A stretch of DNA of 64,000 nt, taken from contig JAHEZJ010000025.1 in NCBI GenBank assembly GCA_023251135.1, positions 1 to 64,000 on the forward strand, read 5' to 3'. Shown piece by piece: positions 29,301-36,962 of the stretch (position 1 is its first letter; the number at the start of each line of letters is the position of its first letter). The notes below the pieces were generated by a model. The model made no database searches. It saw nothing but the letters and a program-made list of their open reading frames with translations, and was not told where the DNA came from. This stretch comes from Flavobacterium sp. GTDB taxonomy: Bacteria > Bacteroidota > Bacteroidia > Flavobacteriales > Flavobacteriaceae. The position numbers and the translations under genes were made by a program.

Positions 29301-30204
29301 CCTGAACAACGATGGATATAGCCCTGCAATGTCATTCAAAATATTAGGCGAAACTATTTTCAGAGGAAATGCGTCGGTAACCAACGGTCAGTTTGAATTT
29401 AGCTTTGTCGTACCCAGAGACATTCGCGTCCCTGTTGATTACGGCCGAATCAGCTTTTACTCCAAGAAAACACAAACACTTGAAAATCAAACCGGTTACA
29501 ACACTACTATAAAAATTGGAGGAATAAATGAAAATGCTCCACAGGACAATATAAGTCCAAAAGTGAAGTTATATATGAACGATGAAACTTTTGTATCGGG
29601 AGGAATTACAAACGAATCGCCCTTTTTACTGGCGTTTCTTGAAGATGAAAACGGAATCAATACAGCAAGCGGAATCGGGCATGATATTATAGCAGTGCTG
29701 GATGGCGATGTAAGCAACCCTTTTGTTCTCAATGATTATTATCAGACAAAACTAGACGATTATACCAATGGAAATTTACGTTTTCCATTGCGAAATCTTG
29801 CCGCCGGAATGCACACTATAACTTTTACGGCATGGGATGTATACAACAATCCTGTAACCAGTGAAATACAATTTATAGTTGTTGGAGATGAATCGCTAAC
29901 CCTAACTCACGTTCTTAATTATCCTAACCCTTTTTCAACCTATACCCAATTTTGGTTTTCGCACAACAGACCTTACGAACCGCTTGATGTTCAGGTTCAG
30001 GTCATGACCATAACCGGTAAAGTAGTCTGGACAAAAAACCAGATCGTCACCACAGAAGGCTTCCTGTCGAGAGAAATAACCTGGGACGGAAAGGATGATT
30101 TTGGCGATCGAATCGGGAAAGGCGTTTATATTTACAAACTCACTGTCAAATCAAATTTGACAAATAAAAAGGCAGAAAAATACGAAAAGCTTGTCATCTT
30201 ATAA
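26365..30204 (+). CDS. porU: type IX secretion system C-terminal signal peptidase PorU
   Basis: A 1279-residue surface sortase that removes T9SS C-terminal signals and helps attach cargo. A signal peptide (LFLIPFISFSQ) is followed by an N-terminal beta-rich region, then a gingipain-like C25 peptidase domain (~550-930) with catalytic His790 in LGHGGEDG and Cys824 in ITCEFSRFDDP. Beta-sandwich domains follow, and the protein ends with a CTD of its own (NYPNPF at ~1188, then GKGVYIYKLTVKS and KLVIL), as PorU proteins do. It is upstream of porV with a 40-bp gap. Any T9SS cargo in this genome, perhaps including the surface protein at 1-1754, would depend on it. Confidence 0.95.
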   Translation: MKQALILYLFLIPFISFSQINGGFTLDWQNKKEMSFGDSKLKIPYFSGNGFRYDTTKKSIILLLNLTEAGSANYNSIQISNIIYESVSIADLGDLSLENIPEKPNETLKTTLSRDLTQVFLSLSPIIKEGNSFKRIRSFSYNTTTSTTAKNNNSSSFQKTAAVYNSVLSSGDWYRFYVEKSGVYKLSRAFLQSLGFDPGKTDPRRIKIYGNGGKMLPLANNVYYPEDLTENAIQIIGEADGVFNNEDYILFYGEGVENWSTESQTNLNLYDTKSYYYITITGGDGKRISPLNQPTGSSTLELNTFDDYQFHEIDKINIAHLGREWYGESFDITQEQEFNFNFPNIDPSTPVKIEVKAASAAYTPTSFAISANGQNVGNLNFQPLVLNGDIKFYAQKLPSNATFTGAENVKIKLTYNNNGVPGSKGYLDFINLIAKRKLLGTGKQFKFQYDLAGATPGIVNYTIGNAAGIAQIWDVTDPANILKIENTGQANFSFKAALGEIRKYIAIDPADYYAPLKENQSKVVNQNLKGTLFRNAQNSFQDIDYIIVTPKSLTSQAEKLATFHRVNSNLNVKVVALENIYQEFSSGKQDVAAIRNCIRYLYNNASSPDKRLKYVNLFGDASFDYKDRISNNTNIVPIYQSATSNSTGEASFASDDFYGLMDANEGVVVFPFGGIDIAVGRMLTSDNAQAAEMVNKVLEYHDQKSFGNWRNNIVMISDDSDRASDASLQARQNSLADAISTQKPFLNIDKILLDSYTQEASAGGARYPKARTDMFNAFEKGALVFNYLGHGGEDGLAGERLWEKSDGQNLSNQYKYPLFITITCEFSRFDDPTRPTAGEYTFWNPKGGAISMLTTVRAIGQYNAENFNDSLNKNLFSYGSSQYTTIAEALRISKNENPSSASNVIFYIGDPALMLAIPKPKINLTKINDIAVSQAIPDFKSLSKIKITGEITDENNNLLSNYNGELATAIFDKLITSTTLNNDGYSPAMSFKILGETIFRGNASVTNGQFEFSFVVPRDIRVPVDYGRISFYSKKTQTLENQTGYNTTIKIGGINENAPQDNISPKVKLYMNDETFVSGGITNESPFLLAFLEDENGINTASGIGHDIIAVLDGDVSNPFVLNDYYQTKLDDYTNGNLRFPLRNLAAGMHTITFTAWDVYNNPVTSEIQFIVVGDESLTLTHVLNYPNPFSTYTQFWFSHNRPYEPLDVQVQVMTITGKVVWTKNQIVTTEGFLSREITWDGKDDFGDRIGKGVYIYKLTVKSNLTNKKAEKYEKLVIL

Positions 30205-30244
30205 TAATCTATATATTTGTATCACCAACTCCATAATTACGTAA

Positions 30245-31453
30245 ATGAAAAAAATATCGCTATTATTAATTTGTTTTTTAATTATTCCGTACGCAAAAGC
30301 TCAAAACATTGAACGCCCTATTACTACCGGAGTACCTTTTTTACTAGTCGCAGCCGACGCAAGAGCCGCCGGTTTAGCCGATCAGGGTGTTGCTACATCA
30401 GCCGACGCCTATTCGCAACAATGGAATCCCGCAAAATATGCTTTCTCCGTAGACAAGCAGGGATTTTCTATCAGTTACACTCCTTATCTGACTGACTTAG
30501 CCAATGACATTTCATTAGGCCAGGTAACCTACTACAACAAAATCAACGACCGAAGCGCCTTCGCGGGAAGTTTCCGTTATTTTGGTTTTGGAGATATTGA
30601 GTTACGCACCACCGGAGATCCAAATGAAGCGGCAAGAATCGTTTCACCGAATGAATTTGCTTTCGACGGATCTTACTCGCTGAAACTAAGCGAAACATTC
30701 TCTATGGCTGTAGCCGCAAGATACATTCGCTCTAACCTAAAAATTGCTTCGGAAGATATCGATGCATCAGCAGCAACTTCTTTCGCTGTAGACGTTGCCG
30801 GATTCTACCAATCGGAAGAGATTGCTTATTCTGACTTCAACGGAAGATGGAGAGGTGGTTTCAACCTGCAAAATCTTGGAAAAAAAATAAGCTATGACAA
30901 CGACGATATCAGTTCTAACTTTTTACCGGCTAATCTTAGATTAGGAGGAGGTTTCGACTTCATCTTAGACGATTATAATAAAGTAGGTCTTAGTGTCGAA
31001 GTCAGCAAACTTTTAGTTCCAACTCCTCCGGGACCAGGAACTCCTGTAGATGCAAATGGCGACGGCGATTTTACAGATCCGGGAGACATCTCTCAGGAAC
31101 AAGCTAACGCAGCAAACTACAAAAACTACAAAGACATTGGCTGGGTATCCGGAATCTTTAAATCATTTGGCGATGCGCCGGGTGGTTTTAGCGAAGAACT
31201 AAAAGAAATCACTTATAGTGTAGGTGCCGAATATATGTATCAGGATGCTTTTGCCTTACGAGCAGGATATTTTCACGAAAGTCCGGTAAAAGGAGCAAGA
31301 CAATTCTTCTCTTTAGGAGCCGGATTCAAATATAATGTTGTAAAAGTTGACGTTTCATATTTATTTTCGACTTCAAAAGTTAAAAATCCGTTAGAAAATA
31401 CACTTCGTTTTTCTTTAACCTTTAACTTTGGCGACAAATACGAAGTTTATTAA
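30245..31453 (+). CDS. porV: type IX secretion outer membrane protein PorV (LptO)
   Basis: A 402-residue FadL-like outer membrane beta-barrel that shuttles T9SS cargo to the PorU attachment complex. A signal peptide (CFLIIPYAKAQ) is followed by PITTGVPFLLVAADARAAGLADQGVATSADAYSQQWNP split over the first strands, which is the PorV hallmark. An insertion at ~255-300 has a DANGDGDFTDPGD calcium-site-like loop. The end is LRFSLTFNFGDKYEVY. It lies directly after porU and is closed by a clear terminator, so porU-porV form a two-gene unit. Confidence 0.94.
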   Translation: MKKISLLLICFLIIPYAKAQNIERPITTGVPFLLVAADARAAGLADQGVATSADAYSQQWNPAKYAFSVDKQGFSISYTPYLTDLANDISLGQVTYYNKINDRSAFAGSFRYFGFGDIELRTTGDPNEAARIVSPNEFAFDGSYSLKLSETFSMAVAARYIRSNLKIASEDIDASAATSFAVDVAGFYQSEEIAYSDFNGRWRGGFNLQNLGKKISYDNDDISSNFLPANLRLGGGFDFILDDYNKVGLSVEVSKLLVPTPPGPGTPVDANGDGDFTDPGDISQEQANAANYKNYKDIGWVSGIFKSFGDAPGGFSEELKEITYSVGAEYMYQDAFALRAGYFHESPVKGARQFFSLGAGFKYNVVKVDVSYLFSTSKVKNPLENTLRFSLTFNFGDKYEVY

Positions 31454-31479
31454 AACCAGAAAACAAAAAAAATAATAAC

Positions 31480-31519
31480 AATCCAAATTTCTATTAAGTT
31501 AGAGATTTGGATTTTTTTT
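31480..31519 (+). terminator. terminator after porV
   Basis: Bases 31480-31492 (core AATCCAAAT) pair with 31501-31513 (core ATTTGGATT) with one mismatch in 13, followed by seven or more T. It is 27 bp after the porV stop. Confidence 0.9.
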
Positions 31520-31532
31520 CCCTTAAAAACAA

Positions 31533-32015
31533 ATGAAAGAAATAAGCATTACATCATCCTTTAACGTTTACAACAACCTTGAGGAACTTTCAAACGACAT
31601 TCAGGACTTAATGCGTCAGGCAGTCGAAGTCCGCAAAAACGCTTACGCTCCCTATTCTCAATTTCGGGTTGGAGCTGCTTTACTTTTAGACAACGGAAAA
31701 ATAGTCGTAGGGTCTAATCAGGAAAATGCAGCTTATCCTTCAGGATTATGTGCAGAGCGTGTTGCTATTTATCATGCCGGAAGTGTGTATCCGGGAGCCA
31801 AAATTTTAAAAATGGCCATTACAGCAGCTTCAGACACCAACCAGACGACAGCACCGATTCCACCATGTGGTTCTTGCCGACAATCTATTGCAGAATACGA
31901 GATCAGACAGGATACCCCTATTGAAATCTATTTTATGGGTGAAATAGGTGAAGTTTATAAATCGGCATCCCTAAAAAATTTACTTCCTTTTATGTTTGAT
32001 AAAAAGTTCTTGTAA
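31533..32015 (+). CDS. cdd: cytidine deaminase
   Basis: A 160-residue homotetrameric-type zinc cytidine deaminase for pyrimidine salvage (cytidine to uridine). Zinc ligands are Cys73 in GLCAERVAIY, with catalytic Glu75, and Cys112 and Cys115 in PPCGSCRQ. The substrate motif FRVGAALLLDNG is at ~44-55. The first ~20 residues form a short extension before the helix. It sits alone between two terminators. The first box for its own promoter was not identified. Confidence 0.95.
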   Translation: MKEISITSSFNVYNNLEELSNDIQDLMRQAVEVRKNAYAPYSQFRVGAALLLDNGKIVVGSNQENAAYPSGLCAERVAIYHAGSVYPGAKILKMAITAASDTNQTTAPIPPCGSCRQSIAEYEIRQDTPIEIYFMGEIGEVYKSASLKNLLPFMFDKKFL

Positions 32016-32017
32016 AA

Positions 32018-32042
32018 AAAAGCCAAAAAGTGGCTTTTAAAT
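32018..32042 (+). terminator. terminator after cdd
   Basis: AAAAGCCA (32018-32025) pairs with TGGCTTTT (32031-32038) around a 5-nt loop, 2 bp after the stop codon. The following run (TTTTAAATTTT) is T-rich but broken. Confidence 0.75.
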
Positions 32043-32065
32043 TTTACTTCTTAATAGGAATGTCT

Positions 32066-32173
32066 TATTTTTGCATCCCGACCTTTCGGGCGCAAATTTG
32101 TGGGAGGAAACTATTTTGCGTTATAGGCAACAATTGATAACACAAACAAACTTTAGCAAAAGAAAGAATTCAG
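32066..32173 (+). promoter_or_regulatory. promoter and structured leader of pdhA
   Basis: TATTTTTG at 32066-32073 is an exact -7 box; a TTTT at 32042-32045 lies 20 bp upstream as a weak -33. The ~100-nt leader contains CCCGA-CCTT-TCGGG (32077-32090) and a second inverted pair (CGCAAAT near 32091, ATTTTGCG near 32113). This could be only an mRNA-stabilizing leader; I recognise no riboswitch class. Confidence 0.5.
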
Positions 32174-33172
32174 ATGAAAGAAGTTACAAAAGAAGTATAT
32201 TTAAAGTGGTACGAAGACATGCTGCTTTGGAGAAAGTTTGAAGACAAACTTGCAGCATTATACATTCAACAAAAAGTTAGAGGTTTTTTACACCTATATA
32301 ATGGTCAGGAAGCTGTATTAGCAGGTGCATTGCACGCTATGGACCTGACTAAAGACAAAATGATTACTGCATACAGAAACCACGTTCAGCCAATTGGCAT
32401 GGGAGTTGATCCTAGAAACGTAATGGCAGAACTTTTAGGAAAAGCAACCGGAACCTCAAAAGGTATGGGAGGTTCTATGCACATTTTCTCTAAAGAGCAC
32501 CGTTTTTACGGAGGACACGGAATTGTTGGTGGACAAATTCCGGTAGGAGCTGGTTTGGCTTTTGCCGATAAATATTTCAACACTGGCGGAGTTACTATGA
32601 CTTACTTTGGTGATGGTGCTGCCAGACAAGGTTCATTACACGAAGCTTTCAACATGGCTATGTTATGGAAATTACCAGTTGTATTTATCGTTGAAAACAA
32701 CGGTTATGCAATGGGAACTTCTGTTGAAAGAACTGCAAATCACACCGACATCTGGAAACTTGGTTTAGGATACGAAATGCCTTGCGGACCTGTTGACGGA
32801 ATGAATCCGGTAAAAGTTGCAGAAGCAATGACAGAAGCGATTGACAGAGCACGTCGTGGTGACGGACCTACTTTCCTTGAAATGAAAACGTACCGTTACA
32901 GAGGACACTCAATGTCTGATGCACAATTGTACCGTTCTAAAGAAGAAGTAGAAGAATACAAAAAAATTGACCCTATTACTCAGGTTTTAGATGTAATTAT
33001 GGATCAAAAATATGCTACGGAAGAAGAAATTGAAGTAATCGACCAAAGAGTAAAAGATTTAGTAGAAGAATGTGTGAAATTTGCTGAAGAATCTCCATAT
33101 CCTGAATTACAACAATTGTACGATGTAGTATACGCACAAGAAGACTATCCATTTACACCTCATAAACTATAA
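32174..33172 (+). CDS. pdhA: pyruvate dehydrogenase E1 component, alpha subunit
   Basis: A 332-residue thiamine-diphosphate enzyme subunit that decarboxylates pyruvate in the pyruvate dehydrogenase complex. The ThDP motif GDGAARQGSLHEAFN (146-160) through VENNGYAMGTS (174-184) is intact. KGMGGSMHIF and HGIVGGQIPVGAG are typical for E1-alpha. The phosphorylation-loop region YRYRGHSMSDAQLYRSKEE is conserved. It is 4 bp upstream of pdhC. No beta subunit lies next to it; in Bacteroidota pdhB is often elsewhere. Confidence 0.95.
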   Translation: MKEVTKEVYLKWYEDMLLWRKFEDKLAALYIQQKVRGFLHLYNGQEAVLAGALHAMDLTKDKMITAYRNHVQPIGMGVDPRNVMAELLGKATGTSKGMGGSMHIFSKEHRFYGGHGIVGGQIPVGAGLAFADKYFNTGGVTMTYFGDGAARQGSLHEAFNMAMLWKLPVVFIVENNGYAMGTSVERTANHTDIWKLGLGYEMPCGPVDGMNPVKVAEAMTEAIDRARRGDGPTFLEMKTYRYRGHSMSDAQLYRSKEEVEEYKKIDPITQVLDVIMDQKYATEEEIEVIDQRVKDLVEECVKFAEESPYPELQQLYDVVYAQEDYPFTPHKL

Positions 33173-33176
33173 ATCA

Positions 33177-34823
33177 ATGGCAACAATTATTACAATGCCT
33201 CGTTTGAGCGATACTATGACGGAAGGAACGGTAGCGACTTGGCTTAAAAAAGTAGGCGACAAAATTAGCGAAGGAGATATCTTAGCTGAGATTGAAACAG
33301 ACAAAGCAACAATGGAATTTGAGTCTTTCAACGAAGGAACTCTTTTACATATCGGAATACCAGCGGGAGAAACTGCTCCTGTTGACTCTTTATTAGCAAT
33401 CATTGGTAACGAAGGAGAAGACATCTCTGCTCTTTTAGCCGGTGGTGCTGCACCTGCTTCAGAAGCTCCAAAAGCGGAAGCTGCCCCTGCTGCAGAAACA
33501 AAAACAGAAACTGCTGCTCCTGCAAAAGGGGTAACTGAATTACCAAAAGGTGTTGTAGTGGTTACCATGCCACGTTTGAGCGATACCATGACCGAAGGAA
33601 CTGTAGCTTCCTGGTTGAAAAAAGTAGGTGATACTGTAGCTGAAGGAGACATCTTAGCCGAAATTGAAACAGACAAAGCCACTATGGAGTTTGAGTCTTT
33701 CAATGCCGGAACTTTATTACACATTGGAATTCAGGAAGGAAATACAGCTCCTGTTGACAGCTTATTAGCTATCATCGGACCTGCCGGAACTGATGTTTCG
33801 GGAATTTCTGCAAACTATACTGCCGGAGGTGCTGCAAGCGCTCCTGCAACTGAAGAAGTAAAAACTGCTCCAGCTGCTGAAAAAGCAACAGAAAATGTAG
33901 CCGAAACTTCAAACGGAGGAAGAATCTTAGCTTCACCATTAGCAAAGAAAATCGCCTCTGACAAAGGAATCCAATTGACCCAGGTTAAAGGTTCAGGAGA
34001 AAACGGACGTATCGTAAAAAGCGATATCGAAAACTTTACTCCAGCTGCTGCTCAGGCACCTGCTGCAACTGCAACAGCTGCTGCTAAATCGCCAGAAGCT
34101 GCTCCTGCTGCTGCACCAAAAGTTTTTGTTCCTGCCGGAGAAGTTTTCACCGAAGAGATCAAAAACTCTCAAATGCGTAAAATTATTGCAAAACGTTTGG
34201 CAGAATCTTTATTTACAGCTCCTCACTACAACTTAGTGATCGAAGTAAGCATGGACGAAGCTATGGGTGCGAGAGCAACAATCAATACCGTTCCGGATAC
34301 AAAAGTATCTTTTAACGATATGGTAATCAAAGCTTGTGCATTAGCCCTGAAAAAACATCCAAAAATCAACTCTCAGTGGAAAGAAGATGCTATCATCATC
34401 AACCACCACGTAAACATTGGTGTTGCTGTAGCGGTTGAAGACGGATTAGTAGTTCCAGTATTGAAATTTACAGACGCCATGAGTTTATCTCAAATTGGTG
34501 CTTCAGTAAGAGATCTTGCCGGAAGAGCTAAAAACAAAAAACTAGGACCACAGGAAATGGAAGGAAGCACTTTTACAGTTTCTAACCTTGGAATGTTTGG
34601 TATCACTGAATTCAATTCAATCATCAATCAGCCAAACTCTGCCATCCTTTCTGTAGGAGCAATTGTAGAGAAACCGGTAGTTAAAAACGGTCAGATTGTA
34701 GTTGGAAACACCATGATGTTATCATTGGCTTGTGACCACAGAACGATTGACGGTGCAACCGGAGCTCAGTTTTTACAAACACTAAAACAATACATCGAAA
34801 GCCCGGTGACCATGTTAGCATAA
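33177..34823 (+). CDS. pdhC: dihydrolipoamide acetyltransferase (PDH E2) with two lipoyl domains
   Basis: A 548-residue core subunit of the pyruvate dehydrogenase complex. Two lipoyl domains (~1-77 and ~125-200) have lipoylated Lys43 and Lys167, each in ETDKATMEFES. Ala/Pro-rich hinges separate them. The E3/E1-binding domain is at ~247-287 (ASPLAKKIASDKGI). The catalytic acetyltransferase domain is ~325-548 with SFNDMVIKACA and active-site His in CDHRTIDGA. The two lipoyl domains are also similar at the DNA level (33180-33420 and 33560-33800). It begins 4 bp after pdhA and ends before a long terminator. Confidence 0.96.
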   Translation: MATIITMPRLSDTMTEGTVATWLKKVGDKISEGDILAEIETDKATMEFESFNEGTLLHIGIPAGETAPVDSLLAIIGNEGEDISALLAGGAAPASEAPKAEAAPAAETKTETAAPAKGVTELPKGVVVVTMPRLSDTMTEGTVASWLKKVGDTVAEGDILAEIETDKATMEFESFNAGTLLHIGIQEGNTAPVDSLLAIIGPAGTDVSGISANYTAGGAASAPATEEVKTAPAAEKATENVAETSNGGRILASPLAKKIASDKGIQLTQVKGSGENGRIVKSDIENFTPAAAQAPAATATAAAKSPEAAPAAAPKVFVPAGEVFTEEIKNSQMRKIIAKRLAESLFTAPHYNLVIEVSMDEAMGARATINTVPDTKVSFNDMVIKACALALKKHPKINSQWKEDAIIINHHVNIGVAVAVEDGLVVPVLKFTDAMSLSQIGASVRDLAGRAKNKKLGPQEMEGSTFTVSNLGMFGITEFNSIINQPNSAILSVGAIVEKPVVKNGQIVVGNTMMLSLACDHRTIDGATGAQFLQTLKQYIESPVTMLA

Positions 34824-34834
34824 TTTTCATGCCA

Positions 34835-34899
34835 TGTTCATCTAAGCAAAGTCGAATATCTAAGCGAAGTCGAATGTCCGTCTGAGCGAAGCCAAAGAC
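34835..34899. repeat. degenerate AAGCGAAGTCGAA repeats after pdhC
   Basis: Three imperfect copies of a TCTAAGCRAAGTCGAATRTC-like unit run in tandem (AAGCAAAGTCGAA, AAGCGAAGTCGAA, GAGCGAAGCCAAA). The same motif recurs at 50504-50550 as an inverted pair, so it is a dispersed intergenic family in this genome. Confidence 0.65.
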
Positions 34900-34910
34900 C
34901 CCCTATAATA

Positions 34911-34947
34911 AAATCCCGTTTTGTTCATTCAAAACGGGATTTTTTGT
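34911..34947 (+). terminator. terminator after pdhC
   Basis: AAATCCCGTTTTG (34911-34923) pairs perfectly with CAAAACGGGATTT (34930-34942) around a 6-nt loop, followed by a T run. Confidence 0.92.
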
Positions 34948-34981
34948 TTAATTTTCATCCGCAAATCCAAAACACATAAAA

Positions 34982-36829
34982 ATGAAGAAAATAATCCTTG
35001 TAGCTTTATTCTTAACGGCTTTCGCCTGCCAGAAAAAAGAACAAACCGAAAAAAATACAGCCGTCATTGACGAACACAGCTATTCTAAACCGGAATTGGC
35101 TGTTGTGAAACACCTCGATCTTGACATTAAAGTCGATTTCAACACCCAAACCATCACCGGAAAAGCTTCCTGGCAAATTGACAACATCAGTAAAGGAAAT
35201 GAAATTATCTTCGACGAAAACACCCTTAACATTACCAAAGTAACCTTAGGAGACGAAGAAAAAGAAACCAAATTCGAGCTTGGTGCGGACACCGAATTTC
35301 ATGGGAAACCGCTTCATATTACCATTGAACCCAACACCACCAAAGTAAATATTTACTACAACACCACCAAAGAGGCTGTAGCATTGCAATGGTTGAAACC
35401 GGAACAAACTGCAGACAAAAAGAAACCATTCTTATTCTCTCAGGGCGAAAGCGTTTGGTCGCGTACCTGGATTCCGTGTCAGGATTCACCGGGAATTCGC
35501 TTTACTTACAATGCAAAAATTACGGTTCCTAAAGATTTATTAGCCGTTATGAGTGCTGTGAATCCACAGAAGAAAAACGATACCGGAGTTTATACTTTTA
35601 AGCAAGACAAAGCAATTCCGTCTTATTTAATGGCAATTGCCGTTGGAGATATTGAATTCCAGGCAATCGATAACAGAACCGGGGTTTACGCAGAACCTTC
35701 CATGCTGAAAAAATCGGCTTGGGAATTTGCTGAACTTGGAAAAATGGTCGTTGCTGCCGAAAAACTTTACGGCCCATACCGTTGGGGACGTTATGATGTA
35801 TTGGTTTTACCACCAAGCTTCCCTTATGGCGGAATGGAAAACCCGAACCTAACTTTCTTAACTCCGGGCGTAATTGCAGGAGATCGTTCGCTAACAAGTC
35901 TTTTAGCACATGAATTAGGACACAGCTGGAGCGGAAACTTAGTGACCAATGCAACCTGGGATGACATTTGGTTAAACGAAGGTTTTACCACTTATGTGGA
36001 ACACAGAATTGGAGAAGCCATCTTCGGAAAGAAAGAATTTGAAATGCAAAACGTTATCACCAACAAAGAATTAGTGGATAATGTAGCAGAATATGGAGCA
36101 GATAGCCCAGATACCCGATTAAAAGTAAGCCTTACAGGAAGAAATCCTGACGATGGTATCAGTATGATTCCTTACGTAAAAGGATATGCTTTTTTAAGAG
36201 TTATTGAGAATGCGGTTGGCCGTGAGAAATTCGATCCGTTTATTAAAAACTATTTCGATTCTCATGCGTTCCAATCCATCACAACAGAAGATTTTGTAAA
36301 ATACATCAATGAAAACCTGATTAAAGGCGACAAAGCTTTAGCCGATAAAATCAAATTAGAAGACTGGATTTACAAACCGGGAATTCCGTCAAACATCCTT
36401 CCGGTAAGTTCTCCTGATTTTGACGCAATTGATCAAATCCAAAAAACCTGGAGAGAAACTGGCGTAACAGGTCTAAGCAAAAAAATTACGACAACTGCTG
36501 AAAAACAGCATTTTATAGATCATCTTCCATCTGACATTACAGCAGCAGAAATGGAAGCGATTGACAAAGAATTCAACTTTACAAAAGGTGGTAATTTCAT
36601 CATCAAACGCCAATGGTTCGTTCAGGCCATTGAACATCAATACAAAGCAGCCAATCCTGCAATTGAGCAATTCCTAATCGGAATAAGCCGAACAGGATCA
36701 GTAATGATGCTTTACAAAGAAATGGTTAAAACTCCGGAAGGAAAAGTTTGGGCAAAACAGATTTTCGAAAAAGCAAAATCAGGTTATCATGCTACAACGA
36801 TTCAAGCTGTTGAAGGGGTTTTGAAATAG
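34982..36829 (+). CDS. M1 family zinc aminopeptidase lipoprotein
   Basis: A 615-residue M1 peptidase of the leukotriene-A4-hydrolase type, likely an aminopeptidase. The lipoprotein signal ends at Cys16 (LTAFACQKKE); the polar residues after Cys resemble the surface export signal described for Capnocytophaga lipoproteins (inference). The N-terminal beta domain is ~30-210. YGGMENPNLTF is the exopeptidase motif. Zinc site: His310, Glu311, His314 in HELGH and Glu333 in WLNEGFTTY. The C-terminal helical domain (~465-615) fits the LTA4-hydrolase C-terminal domain. It is monocistronic by its flanking terminators. Confidence 0.94.
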   Translation: MKKIILVALFLTAFACQKKEQTEKNTAVIDEHSYSKPELAVVKHLDLDIKVDFNTQTITGKASWQIDNISKGNEIIFDENTLNITKVTLGDEEKETKFELGADTEFHGKPLHITIEPNTTKVNIYYNTTKEAVALQWLKPEQTADKKKPFLFSQGESVWSRTWIPCQDSPGIRFTYNAKITVPKDLLAVMSAVNPQKKNDTGVYTFKQDKAIPSYLMAIAVGDIEFQAIDNRTGVYAEPSMLKKSAWEFAELGKMVVAAEKLYGPYRWGRYDVLVLPPSFPYGGMENPNLTFLTPGVIAGDRSLTSLLAHELGHSWSGNLVTNATWDDIWLNEGFTTYVEHRIGEAIFGKKEFEMQNVITNKELVDNVAEYGADSPDTRLKVSLTGRNPDDGISMIPYVKGYAFLRVIENAVGREKFDPFIKNYFDSHAFQSITTEDFVKYINENLIKGDKALADKIKLEDWIYKPGIPSNILPVSSPDFDAIDQIQKTWRETGVTGLSKKITTTAEKQHFIDHLPSDITAAEMEAIDKEFNFTKGGNFIIKRQWFVQAIEHQYKAANPAIEQFLIGISRTGSVMMLYKEMVKTPEGKVWAKQIFEKAKSGYHATTIQAVEGVLK

Positions 36830-36845
36830 AGTTTTTTAGTCGCGG

Positions 36846-36904
36846 TTTTCAGTCGCAGTAGGCAGTCGCAGTTTTCAAACAGCACTGTATACTGCGACTG
36901 AAAA
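36846..36904. repeat. perfect 15-bp inverted repeat in convergent gap
   Basis: TTTTCAGTCGCAGTA (36846-36860) and TACTGCGACTGAAAA (36890-36904) are exact complements. Between them and after them are more partial copies of GTCGCAGTTTTCA. The motif resembles the repeats at 9459-9482 (ACAGTCACAG). Probably a dispersed intergenic element. Confidence 0.75.
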
Positions 36905-36918
36905 CTGAGACTGAGACT

Positions 36919-36962
36919 AAAAAAAAAACCAGATTACGCAAAGTGTAATCTGGTTTTTTTTT
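36919..36962. terminator. bidirectional terminator between M1 peptidase and glycosyltransferase
   Basis: An A run, then ACCAGATTAC (36928-36937), a 7-nt loop, GTAATCTGGT (36945-36954) and a T run. The A and T runs extend the stem and make it work for both convergent genes. It touches the stop codon of the minus-strand gene at 36961. Confidence 0.92.

Noticed and set aside
33167..33724. 185-residue minus-strand ORF opposite pdhC
   Set aside because: It mirrors the Ala/Pro-rich lipoyl and hinge coding sequence, which creates long open antisense frames.
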